This document shows positions 1 to 7,214 of a stretch of DNA of 21,132 nucleotides, one piece after another. Position 1 is the first letter of the stretch, and every line of letters begins with the position of its first letter. Source of the DNA: JAJRVH01 sp964505995. GTDB lineage: Bacteria; Pseudomonadota; Zetaproteobacteria; Mariprofundales; Mariprofundaceae. The notes beneath the pieces were generated by a model. It had not been told where the DNA came from. It was given only the letters and a program-made list of their open reading frames with translations, and did not search any database. The translations under genes and the position numbers were made by a program. The DNA lies in the NCBI GenBank assembly GCA_964505995.1, contig CAZDLB010000018.1:1-21132 (forward strand). The letters run 5' to 3'.

Positions 1-71
1 ACTTCTGGCATCCGGAGGTGCTATTATACAGGTATCAGGTCAGCAAGTTCCGCGAGCCTGAGACGGAGTAG
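1..71 (+). CDS. AmmeMemoRadiSam system protein A (AMMECR1 domain), C-terminal end only
   Basis: Only the last 22 codons are in the window (frame from base 3, TAG stop at 69-71). They read FWHPEVLLYRYQVSKF followed by a short charged tail. This resembles the C-terminal strand of AMMECR1-domain proteins, where an aromatic-rich 'x-Y-R-Y/F-x' strand closes the domain. The call leans heavily on context: the next gene starts one base after this stop and is the radical SAM member of the same conserved cluster. The AMMECR1 domain is widespread in all domains of life and its biochemical role is not settled. The rest of the gene lies outside the window, so length and any fused Memo domain cannot be judged. 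Confidence 0.6.
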   Translation, partial: FWHPEVLLYRYQVSKFREPETE

Positions 72-1169
72 ATGATGACGCTGCCAGCCAATGAACCAGC
101 CAATGAGCATTTCCCCGGCCGCTACTGGCACAGGCTGGAGGACGGCCGCGTGGAGTGCGACCTGTGCCCGCGCGACTGCAAGCTGCATGAAGGCCAGCGG
201 GGGCTGTGTTTCGTGCGCAAATGCGAAGAAGGACGCATCGTGCTGACGACCTACGGACGCTCATCCGGCTTCTGCGTCGACCCGATCGAGAAGAAGCCGC
301 TGAACCATTTCTACCCGGGTTCCAGCGTCTTCTCCTTCGGCACCGCTGGCTGCAACCTGGCCTGCAAGTTCTGCCAGAACTGGGACATCTCCAAATCGCG
401 CGAGTTCGATCGCCTCTGCGATCAGGCCAGCCCGGAGCAGATCGCAAGCACCGCCGCCGAGCTGGGCTGCGCCAGCGTCTCCTTCACCTACAACGACCCG
501 GTCATCTTCCTGGAATATGCGGTGGACACGGCCAAGGCATGCCATGCGGCCGATATCAAAACGGTCGCCGTCACCGCCGGCTACATCCATCCCGAGGCCA
601 GGAGCGAGTTCTTCAGCCATATGGATGCCGCCAATGTGGATCTGAAGGCCTTTTCCGAGGATTTCTATCATCGCCTCTGCGTCGGCCATCTGCAGCCGGT
701 GCTCGATACGCTGGAGTATCTGAAACACGAGACGGACGTATGGCTGGAGATCACGACGCTGCTGATCCCCGGCGAGAACGACAGCGATGAGGAGCTCACG
801 GCCATGTGCGACTGGATCGCCGAGCATCTCGGCCCGGACGTACCTCTGCATTTCACCGCCTTTCACCCGGACTGGAAGATGCTGGACAAGCCGCCGACGC
901 CGTCTGCGACACTATCGCATGCGCGCCGGATCGGGCTGCAGGCCGGGCTGCATTATGTCTATACCGGCAATGTCCATGATACCGACGGCGGCACGACCGC
1001 ATGCCCTAGCTGCCACAGTCGGCTGATCGTGCGCGACTGGTACGACATCCTCAGCTATCGGGTGAGCGCCGATGGCCGCTGTCCGGACTGCGGCACCGGC
1101 ATTGCCGGTCGCTTCGGCCGGTTTGAAGGCGCATTCGGCAACCGGCGCATGCCAGTGCGGATGCATTAG
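72..1169 (+). CDS. amrS: AmmeMemoRadiSam system radical SAM enzyme
   Basis: A 365-residue radical SAM protein resembling pyruvate formate-lyase activating enzymes. The [4Fe-4S]/SAM motif C94-x3-C98-x2-C101 is intact (GCNLACKFCQNW). An N-terminal cysteine cluster (C29, C32, C36, C46) precedes the barrel, and a C-terminal zinc-ribbon-like pair (CPSC at 311-314, CPDC at 337-340) follows it. This layout matches the 'AmmeMemoRadiSam system radical SAM enzyme' family, which travels with Memo and AMMECR1 proteins; its substrate is not established. The start follows the upstream stop directly (TAGATGATG), so translation is probably coupled. GGAG lies 3 nt before the first ATG and 6 nt before the second, so base 75 is an equally good or better start. 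The stop overlaps the stop of the opposing acyl-CoA synthetase gene by 4 nt. Confidence 0.88.
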   Translation: MMTLPANEPANEHFPGRYWHRLEDGRVECDLCPRDCKLHEGQRGLCFVRKCEEGRIVLTTYGRSSGFCVDPIEKKPLNHFYPGSSVFSFGTAGCNLACKFCQNWDISKSREFDRLCDQASPEQIASTAAELGCASVSFTYNDPVIFLEYAVDTAKACHAADIKTVAVTAGYIHPEARSEFFSHMDAANVDLKAFSEDFYHRLCVGHLQPVLDTLEYLKHETDVWLEITTLLIPGENDSDEELTAMCDWIAEHLGPDVPLHFTAFHPDWKMLDKPPTPSATLSHARRIGLQAGLHYVYTGNVHDTDGGTTACPSCHSRLIVRDWYDILSYRVSADGRCPDCGTGIAGRFGRFEGAFGNRRMPVRMH

Positions 1170-3001
1170 GGCCGATCGTCGTTCCCGGAACCCTGGGGCG
1201 TGTCCTCCCCCTGATCGGCATACATCGCCTCGATGACATCGGCATAGCGCTCCATGATCACGCGCCGCTTCAGTTTCAATGTCGGTGTCACCATGCCGTT
1301 GGCCTGGGTCCATTCCTCATCGGCAAAGGCGAACGCACGCACCTGCATGTAGCTGGGCAGATCGTACTCGTCCTGCTGCATGCGAGCCAGGATCCAGTCG
1401 TAAACCTCGCGATTCTCGCGCCAGTCCTCCGGAAGCGGGCGCCGGGTTGACTGCCGCCAGGCCGCCTTTAGCGCCTCCTCGTCCGGCACGACCAGCGCCG
1501 TCACATAATCCCGCCCATCGGCAATGACCATCGCCTGCAGGATGCATGGCGCCTGCACCAGGTGCTGTTCGATGACCGCGGGCGGCACGTTCTCGCCGTT
1601 GGAAAGCACCATGATCTCCTTCTTGCGATCCACGATCTTCACGAATCCCTGCTCGTCGATCTCGACGATATCACCGGTCGCCAGCCAGCCATCCTCGAGC
1701 AGAACCTCGGCCGTCGCCTCCGGCCTGTTCCAGTAGCCCTGCATGATCATCGGGCCACGCGCCAGCAGTTCGCCATCCTCGGCCACCTTCAGCTCCACGC
1801 CCGGAAGTGCCGGACCCACGGTATCCGGCTTGATCAGGCTCATGCGGTTCACCGTCAGCACCGGCGAGGCCTCGGTCAGACCGTAGCCGGGAAGCACGGT
1901 GAGATCCGCGGCCAGCAGGAAGCGCGCGATATCCGGATGCAGCGCGGCGCCGCCGGAGATGAAGGCGCGGATGCGCCCTCCCATCTTCTCGCGCAGTTTC
2001 GCATTCACCAGGCCATCCAGCAGCTTCCACGCGCGCGCCTGCATGCCGCTCAGATCCTCGCCCCTCTGACGCAGCTCGAAGCGTCGGCTGCCAAGCTTCT
2101 GGGCCTGGTTGAACAACGCCCGCTTGACCGCCGGAGCCTCGGCCATCTTCGCCTGCACGCCGGCATAGATCTTCTCGTACAGCCGCGGCACCGAGATCAT
2201 CACCGTCGGCCTTACCTCCGGCATGTCGCGCAGCAGCGTCGTGACATCCTCGGCATAGGCGATCTCCGAGCCGCAGGCCGTTGGCAGAAAATGCCCCACG
2301 GTGCGCTCGAAGGCATGCGACAGCGGCAGAAAGGAAAGAAAGAGATCGTCCTCGAACACCGCCACGCCGCCAAGGCCCGCAACCACGTCGGAGAGGATGT
2401 TGCCATGGCTGAGCATCACCCCCTTGGGATGCCCCGTCGTGCCCGAGGTGTAGATCAGCGTCGCCAGATCATCGCGCGTCGGACAGGGCGCACTCAGGCG
2501 CCCCTCCCAGGCCTCATCGGCCGCGATTCCCGCAACGCTCTCACCCTCGCCATGGAACGGGACATACGGCCTGTCATAGCCGGCGAGCTTCTCGGCCTGC
2601 GCGCCTTCCTCGACAAAGATCACTGATACGCCGGCATCGTCGAAGACATAGCGCACCGCCTCGGACGGATCTGTGAAGTAGGCCGGAACCGTCACCGCTC
2701 CCAGCCTCAGGATCGCATAATCTGCGATGAACCACTCCGGACAATTGTGACCGAGGATGCCGACGCGATCGCCCGGCTTGATTCCCTTAGCCTCCAGCCA
2801 GGCCGCGACGCGCAGCACGGCCTGCTGCGTGCGGATCCGGGACCAGGATTTCCAGCTTCCATCCGGCTGACGGAAGCGCAGCAGCGGCTTGTCCAGCCAT
2901 TCGGCCGGCGAGGCCAGCAGCAGATCCGGAATGCAGCGTGCCTTCTCGGCCTGCTCCCGCCCGCGGCAGGGCTCGACATACAGGGGATCAGGCAAACTCA
3001 T
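1166..3001 (-). CDS. long-chain fatty acid--CoA ligase (AMP-forming, FadD15/FAA1-like)
   Basis: A 611-residue adenylate-forming enzyme that activates free fatty acids to acyl-CoA using ATP and CoA. Visible motifs: the phosphate-binding loop YTSGTTGHPKG (184-194), YGLTE (373-377), the TGD motif (442-444), the hinge DRKKE (458-462) and the C-terminal TPTLKLKRR segment with the probable catalytic lysine K576. The length and 'PTLKLKR' ending fit the bacterial FAA1/FadD15-type long-chain synthetases rather than E. coli FadD. The open frame extends to 3142, but that extension lies inside the upstream gene. ATG 3001 has a near-perfect GGAGGT 5 nt upstream and begins MSLPDPLY, so it is the start. It overlaps the end of the hydratase/dehydrogenase gene by 14 nt, which indicates translational coupling. 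It is the last gene of the fatty-acid operon. Confidence 0.93.
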   Translation of the reverse strand: MSLPDPLYVEPCRGREQAEKARCIPDLLLASPAEWLDKPLLRFRQPDGSWKSWSRIRTQQAVLRVAAWLEAKGIKPGDRVGILGHNCPEWFIADYAILRLGAVTVPAYFTDPSEAVRYVFDDAGVSVIFVEEGAQAEKLAGYDRPYVPFHGEGESVAGIAADEAWEGRLSAPCPTRDDLATLIYTSGTTGHPKGVMLSHGNILSDVVAGLGGVAVFEDDLFLSFLPLSHAFERTVGHFLPTACGSEIAYAEDVTTLLRDMPEVRPTVMISVPRLYEKIYAGVQAKMAEAPAVKRALFNQAQKLGSRRFELRQRGEDLSGMQARAWKLLDGLVNAKLREKMGGRIRAFISGGAALHPDIARFLLAADLTVLPGYGLTEASPVLTVNRMSLIKPDTVGPALPGVELKVAEDGELLARGPMIMQGYWNRPEATAEVLLEDGWLATGDIVEIDEQGFVKIVDRKKEIMVLSNGENVPPAVIEQHLVQAPCILQAMVIADGRDYVTALVVPDEEALKAAWRQSTRRPLPEDWRENREVYDWILARMQQDEYDLPSYMQVRAFAFADEEWTQANGMVTPTLKLKRRVIMERYADVIEAMYADQGEDTPQGSGNDDRP

Positions 3002-5066
3002 CGAGCACCTCCAGACTCTGCGGCAGCTCGAATCCGAGATCGGCGATCTTCTGCCGCAGCTCGGCCCTGGGCTGCGTGGCGAAGTAGCGCAGCAGCCCGC
3101 CCCGGAACGGCGGGAAACCGATGCCAAAGATGAAGGCCGCATCCAGATGCTCAGCCTGACGGATCACGCCTTCGTCCAGGCAGACCAGGGCCTCGGCCAG
3201 CATCGGCAGCAGGCAGGCCTCGACGATCTCGGCCTTCGTCATCGCGCCATCCTCGTGCCCGAGATCGGCATCGCTCTCATGCTCGCGTTCGACCAGGCCG
3301 ATGTAGCGCCCGAGATCCGGGTTCACGCCCTGGAGCCTGCCTCCCTCGTAGACAAAGAAGCCGCGTCCTGACTTGGCCCCGAGTAGGCCGTTGTGCACCA
3401 TGCGCGCAAACCATTCCGGCATCGCAAACCGCTCGCCAAAGGCCTCGCCGAGGTGATCGCCGACATGCTGGCAGATATCCAGACCGACCCGGTCCGCCAG
3501 CTCAATCGCGCCCATCGGCATGCCGAAGCTCTTCAGGGCCCCGTCCACATGCTCTGGCCTCTGCCCCCGCTCAAGCAGCCTCAGCGCCGCGACCATGTAC
3601 GGCATCAGGCAGCGATTGACCAGAAAGCCGGGGCGGTCCGCCACGATGACCGGATACTTGCCCCAGGAAACCGCGAGGGCTGCCGTCGTATCCAGCGTTT
3701 CGGCACTGGTCTTCTCACCGGCCACGACCTCGACCAGCGGCATCTTCGGGGCCGGATTGAAGAAATGCAGACCGGCAATGCGACCTGCCCCGCGGATGCG
3801 GGACTGCATCGCGCTGATCGACAGCGATGAGGTGTTGCTCAGCAGCAGCGCACCGGCCGGCACCTCTTTCGACACGCGCCGCCACAGATCGCGCTTGACC
3901 TTCAGCTCCTCGAGCACCGCCTCGATGACGACGTCGCAATCCTTCAGTCCGGAATCATCGAGCGCCGGGCGGATGCGGGCCATTCGTTTGCGATCCCTGC
4001 GGGCAAGCCCGGCGATCGATTTCATGCCGCGGGCCAATGGCTCCGCCGCCACCTCGTGCAGATCCACATCGGTGTTCGAAGCCGCCACCCAGGCGATGCC
4101 GCTGCCCATGACGCCGGCGCCATAGACCGCGGTCTTTTTGATGCGCGCGGCCGCCTCGCGACCGCGCTTCACGGCCTCCTGCTTCTTCAGCGCCTCACCC
4201 AGATGAAAGACCCGGATCAGGTTCTTGCAGGTTGGCGTCACGGCCAGCCGGCCAAGCGATTCGGCCTCCAGACGATAGGCCACATCGTCGCTCTTGCCGA
4301 TGATCTGGCCAAACAGCGAAATCACCGCCGGCACGGCCGGATAGGCCTCGTCCACCTCCAGGTGTTTCAGCCGCGCCATCGCCTTCTTCTCGACCTGCTG
4401 CAGGAAAAGCCGACGCAGGGGCCACAGGTGCAGCCATCCCGGCCTGAGCTTGCGCCTGCCCACCTTGCCCCGACCCGCCAGATACTCGACCGCCGCATCC
4501 TCGCGTCCAGGATCGCAGGCCAGATCAGCCAGGTGCATGCGCGCCGCGCGATCGGCATCCACGCTGCGGCCGGTGAGGATCATGTCTGCCGCCTTCAGCC
4601 AGCCGACGCGCGCCGGCATGCGGACGCAGCCGCCAAAGCCGGGATGAATGCCGATGCGGATCTCGGGAAGCGCCAGCTTCGTCTTCGGACCCCGAACCGC
4701 GACGAGATAATCACAGGCCATCGCCAGCTCCAGACCGCCGCCCATGCAGGCGCCGCCGACCACCGCCACCGACACGCTGGCCAGCTTCTCCAGCCGGGAA
4801 CAGATCTTCTGGCCCCGTCGCGCCAGCCTTGCTGCCTCGGCGGCATCATCGACCGCGGCAATCGCATCGAGATCGGCGCCGGCAATGAAGCAGCCCGGAA
4901 TGCCGGTTTCAACAACCAGTTTTTCTGGAGGATCGGCCTCCAGTGTGTCCAGATGCGCCTCCAGCTGGGCGATGCAGGGCTCATCGAGCACATTTACGGA
5001 CTTGTCCGAGCGCTCGAAATGCAGCCGGGCCGTATCCCCGTCACGAATCAGACGAACTACTTCCAT
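2988..5066 (-). CDS. fadJ: bifunctional enoyl-CoA hydratase / 3-hydroxyacyl-CoA dehydrogenase (FadJ/FadB-like alpha subunit)
   Basis: A 692-residue multifunctional beta-oxidation enzyme performing the hydration and NAD-dependent oxidation steps. The N-terminal crotonase domain (about 1-190) has the oxyanion-hole GGACMGGG segment and both catalytic glutamates, E113 (GGGLE) and E135 (LPEIRIGIHPGFGG). A helical linker (about 200-300) leads into the dehydrogenase, with the nucleotide-binding GAGVMGSG (316-323), the catalytic serine region SNTSSLS (410-416) and H434 in GLHFFNPAPKMPLVE. A second C-terminal helical domain contains FGIGFPPFRGG (647-657). I chose ATG 5066; the frame is open to 5114, but that adds only residues overlapping the thiolase. 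It overlaps the thiolase stop by 10 nt and the ligase start by 14 nt. FadJ is preferred over FadB from the compact N-terminus, but the two are hard to separate by eye. Confidence 0.92.
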   Translation of the reverse strand: MEVVRLIRDGDTARLHFERSDKSVNVLDEPCIAQLEAHLDTLEADPPEKLVVETGIPGCFIAGADLDAIAAVDDAAEAARLARRGQKICSRLEKLASVSVAVVGGACMGGGLELAMACDYLVAVRGPKTKLALPEIRIGIHPGFGGCVRMPARVGWLKAADMILTGRSVDADRAARMHLADLACDPGREDAAVEYLAGRGKVGRRKLRPGWLHLWPLRRLFLQQVEKKAMARLKHLEVDEAYPAVPAVISLFGQIIGKSDDVAYRLEAESLGRLAVTPTCKNLIRVFHLGEALKKQEAVKRGREAAARIKKTAVYGAGVMGSGIAWVAASNTDVDLHEVAAEPLARGMKSIAGLARRDRKRMARIRPALDDSGLKDCDVVIEAVLEELKVKRDLWRRVSKEVPAGALLLSNTSSLSISAMQSRIRGAGRIAGLHFFNPAPKMPLVEVVAGEKTSAETLDTTAALAVSWGKYPVIVADRPGFLVNRCLMPYMVAALRLLERGQRPEHVDGALKSFGMPMGAIELADRVGLDICQHVGDHLGEAFGERFAMPEWFARMVHNGLLGAKSGRGFFVYEGGRLQGVNPDLGRYIGLVEREHESDADLGHEDGAMTKAEIVEACLLPMLAEALVCLDEGVIRQAEHLDAAFIFGIGFPPFRGGLLRYFATQPRAELRQKIADLGFELPQSLEVLDEFA
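3007..3012 (-). promoter_or_regulatory. Shine-Dalgarno sequence of the acyl-CoA ligase gene
   Basis: GGAGGT on the minus strand, 5 nt before ATG 3001 and embedded in the last codons of the preceding hydratase/dehydrogenase gene. It decides the start against the longer open frame and supports coupled translation. Confidence 0.8.
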
Positions 5067-6451
5067 GGCTCGCTCCCGATCAATACCGCGCCGCCCTGAC
5101 CGCCGCCGATGCACAGCGTGCCGACGGCCAGGCCACCGCCGGTATCCTTCCTGAGCTGCCCGAGCAGCGTCAGGATCAGCCGCGCCCCCGTCATGCCGAC
5201 CGGATGTCCCATCGCGATGGCACCGCCATGCACGTTCAGCTTCTCCATCTCCGGCGCTCCGATCGGCTCCTTGCAGCCAATGCCGCTGCAGTAGTCCCTG
5301 GATTCGAACGCGGCCAGACAGGCCAGAACCTGGGCGGCAAAGGCCTCGTTGATCTCGATGCGGTCCAGATCGCGCATGCGCATGCCGCGCGATGCGAGAA
5401 GCCGGCCGGTTGCATGCACCGGACCCAGCCCCATCCGTGCCGGATCGCAGCCGGCATAGGCCCAGTCGTGCAGATAGCCCAGAATCGGCCAGCCCTCGGC
5501 CTCGGCTTTTTCACGGTGCGTCAGCAGCAGCATCGCAGCCCCGTCAGTGATCTGCGAGCTGTTGCCCGCCGTCACCGTGCCCAGCGGCTTCTCGAACACC
5601 GGCCTCAGCTTTGCCAGAGCCTCCATCGACTGGCCCGCGCGGATGCCTTCGTCGCGATGCACGGCCTCATACCCCGGCGGGGCAAAGACATGCATGACCT
5701 CGTCCTCGAACCAGCCCGATGCCCACGCGCCCTCGGCGCGCTGATGGCTCTGCAGCGCGAACGCATCCTGATCCTCGCGCGAGATCGCAAACTCGCGCGC
5801 CAGCACCTCGGCCGTCTGCCCCATGTTCAGCTTCACGGTCGGATCGGTCAGTCCTTCCAGCAGCGAAACGCGGGGCTTCCACGGGGCCCTGGCGATCTCG
5901 GCAAACACCGATAATTTCTGTTTGACTGTTTTCGCACGCGGAAGCTTGCTCATCGCGCGGCGGAACTCGTCGTGAAACAGCAGCGGCGCATGCGTCATCG
6001 ATTCCACACCACCGGCCAGCGCCACCTCGGCACGTCCCGACAGAATCTTCTCGGCCGCATCGGTGACCGCCTGCATGCCCGAGGCGCAGTTGCGGTGCAC
6101 GGTATGCGCCGGCACGCGCTTCGGCAGCCCGGCCATCAGCGCGATGACGCGCGCGATATTCGTCGCCTCCGAAGGCTGAATGACATTGCCGATGATGACC
6201 GTATCCAGATCCTGACTGCGGACCGGAGAGCGCGCCAGCGCCTCGCGCACGGCCAGCACCCCGAGATCCACGGCGCTCAGGTGTTCGAAGACGCCGCCGG
6301 CCTTGCCCAGCGGCGTGCGGATGCCGCCGACGACAACGACCTCGCGGGCTTGCGTCATCGACCCGGCTTTCGATCCCGGCCGTCTAGATCCGCGGGGCTT
6401 CGCGCGGCCTGTCGTTCTCTTTTTTTCCGATGATGCAGCGTCCGATGCCAT
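5057..6451 (-). CDS. acetyl-CoA C-acyltransferase (beta-oxidation thiolase, FadI/FadA-type)
   Basis: A 464-residue type I thiolase that cleaves 3-ketoacyl-CoA with CoA, completing the beta-oxidation cycle. Catalytic residues are all present: nucleophile C122 (HRNCASGMQ), the NEAF loop (368-371), H416 (NVHGGAIAMGHP) and C447 (LCIGGGQG). ATG 6451 is chosen because AAGGAG sits 5 nt upstream; the in-frame ATG 6478 has no ribosome site, and ATG 6358 has only a weak one. This start gives an unusual N-terminal extension of about 30 residues rich in Lys, Arg, Ser and Gly before the thiolase fold begins at REVVVVGGIRTPLGK. It is first in the operon, consistent with the trifunctional thiolase/hydratase complex. 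The length of about 430 residues after the extension is closer to FadI than to the shorter FadA. Confidence 0.92.
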   Translation of the reverse strand: MASDAASSEKKRTTGRAKPRGSRRPGSKAGSMTQAREVVVVGGIRTPLGKAGGVFEHLSAVDLGVLAVREALARSPVRSQDLDTVIIGNVIQPSEATNIARVIALMAGLPKRVPAHTVHRNCASGMQAVTDAAEKILSGRAEVALAGGVESMTHAPLLFHDEFRRAMSKLPRAKTVKQKLSVFAEIARAPWKPRVSLLEGLTDPTVKLNMGQTAEVLAREFAISREDQDAFALQSHQRAEGAWASGWFEDEVMHVFAPPGYEAVHRDEGIRAGQSMEALAKLRPVFEKPLGTVTAGNSSQITDGAAMLLLTHREKAEAEGWPILGYLHDWAYAGCDPARMGLGPVHATGRLLASRGMRMRDLDRIEINEAFAAQVLACLAAFESRDYCSGIGCKEPIGAPEMEKLNVHGGAIAMGHPVGMTGARLILTLLGQLRKDTGGGLAVGTLCIGGGQGGAVLIGSEPWK

Positions 6452-6456
6452 GCATG

Positions 6457-6462
6457 CTCCTT
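6457..6462 (-). promoter_or_regulatory. Shine-Dalgarno sequence of the thiolase gene
   Basis: AAGGAG on the minus strand, 5 nt before ATG 6451. It sets the thiolase start and so makes the basic N-terminal extension part of the protein. Confidence 0.75.
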
Positions 6463-6498
6463 GCCGAAAAGGCGCCATGATCTCAGGCGCCTAGGTAC

Positions 6499-6527
6499 TA
6501 TGTAGTGGACCCCAGCGAAAAATGCAA
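6499..6527 (-). promoter_or_regulatory. candidate sigma-70 promoter of the fatty-acid operon
   Basis: On the minus strand, TTGCAT (6527-6522) and TACATA (6504-6499) are separated by exactly 17 nt. Each differs from the sigma-70 consensus at two positions. Predicted initiation falls near 6492, leaving a leader of about 40 nt before the thiolase ATG. It lies downstream of the rplQ terminator, as an independent operon promoter should. Confidence 0.55.
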
Positions 6528-6531
6528 GGCG

Positions 6532-6547
6532 GTCCACACCATTGGAC
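6532..6547. promoter_or_regulatory. palindrome upstream of the fatty-acid operon promoter (possible operator)
   Basis: GTCCA, six bases, then TGGAC form a perfect 16-bp interrupted palindrome immediately upstream of the -35 element. A third TGGAC half-site lies at 6506-6510, between the -10 and -35 hexamers. The spacing and position are compatible with binding of a dimeric regulator. I do not recognise it as an E. coli FadR or PsrA site. Confidence 0.4.
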
Positions 6548-6600
6548 GCCGGCTGAGCCGGATTCATGACATCAGAAAAAATGCATCGTTGCCCACAACG

Positions 6601-6627
6601 AAAAAAGGGGCTGCGATGCAGCCCCTT
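6601..6627 (-). terminator. intrinsic terminator of the ribosomal-protein/alpha operon
   Basis: Read on the minus strand, an 8-bp GC stem (GGGGCTGC / GCAGCCCC) with a 3-nt loop, extendable by two A-T pairs, runs directly into six Ts. It begins about 20 nt after the rplQ stop. A second, weaker 5-bp hairpin (6587-6600) followed by another T-run lies just beyond it and may act as a backup. Confidence 0.9.
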
Positions 6628-6648
6628 CTCCATCCGTGAGAATGCGAT

Positions 6649-7182
6649 CTATTTGTCCTTCGCTTCCTCGGCCGTTGCGGCTTCGTCAGATGCTTCTGCC
6701 GTAGCCTCATCAGCGGCCTTGGCCTCGACGGCTTCTTCCACGGCCTCAGCAGCCTTGGCCTCTTCCTGCTTGGCAGGCTTGGCCGCTGCCTTCTTGGCCG
6801 GCTTGGCCTTCTTCTTCGGCTTGACCTCTTCCTGCACCAGCTCGACGATGGCCATCGGCGCGGCATCACCGGCCCGGAAGCCGGTCTTGATCATGCGGGT
6901 GTAGCCGCCGTTGCGATCCTTCACGGCCTCGGCGACATCGGTAAACAGCAGATCGACAACCGGACGATGACGCAGCTTGGCCAGTGCCTGGCGGCGGGCA
7001 TGCAGATCGCCGCGCTTTCCGAGCGTGATCAGCTTCTCGACATAGGGACGAACGGCGCGGGCCTTGGCCTCGGTTGTTTCGATCCGCCCATGCTTGATCA
7101 GTGCGGCGGCAAGATTCGCCATCAGCGCGCGGCGGTGACCGCTCGGCAGGCCCAAAGAACCACGATGTTTACGATGTCTCAT
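6649..7182 (-). CDS. rplQ: 50S ribosomal protein L17
   Basis: A 177-residue L17, starting MRHRKHRGSLGLPSGHRRAL, a family hallmark. The conserved fold ends near residue 118 (PMAIVELVQEE), close to the E. coli length of about 127. Residues 120-177 form a low-complexity tail: first Lys/Ala/Pro-rich (121-138), then Glu/Ala-rich. Such tails occur on L17 in several alphaproteobacteria and other lineages and are probably disordered. L17 binds 23S rRNA near the exit-tunnel side of the 50S subunit. It lies 32 nt after rpoA, with GGA upstream of the ATG, and is the last gene before the terminator. Confidence 0.97.
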   Translation of the reverse strand: MRHRKHRGSLGLPSGHRRALMANLAAALIKHGRIETTEAKARAVRPYVEKLITLGKRGDLHARRQALAKLRHRPVVDLLFTDVAEAVKDRNGGYTRMIKTGFRAGDAAPMAIVELVQEEVKPKKKAKPAKKAAAKPAKQEEAKAAEAVEEAVEAKAADEATAEASDEAATAEEAKDK

Positions 7183-7214
7183 TTGTCCTTTCCTCTTCTA
7201 GTTCAGTACAGGCT

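Noticed and set aside
1562..2626. 354-codon plus-strand frame opposite the acyl-CoA ligase
   Set aside because: Antisense to the ligase AMP-binding domain; no recognisable motifs of its own.
4056..5099. 347-codon plus-strand frame opposite the hydratase/dehydrogenase gene
   Set aside because: Shadow of a gene with intact catalytic motifs; composition is His/Arg/Gln/Ala-rich, as expected for antisense translation.
5067..5114. 16-residue N-terminal extension of the hydratase/dehydrogenase frame
   Set aside because: It lies within the thiolase C-terminus and precedes the normal start of the crotonase fold; ATG 5066 has GGAG at suitable spacing.
6549..6561. Small CCGGC-TGA-GCCGG hairpin in the rplQ-thiolase intergenic region
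   Set aside because: Only a 5-bp stem with no T-run on either strand; likely chance in GC-rich DNA and not needed to explain termination.
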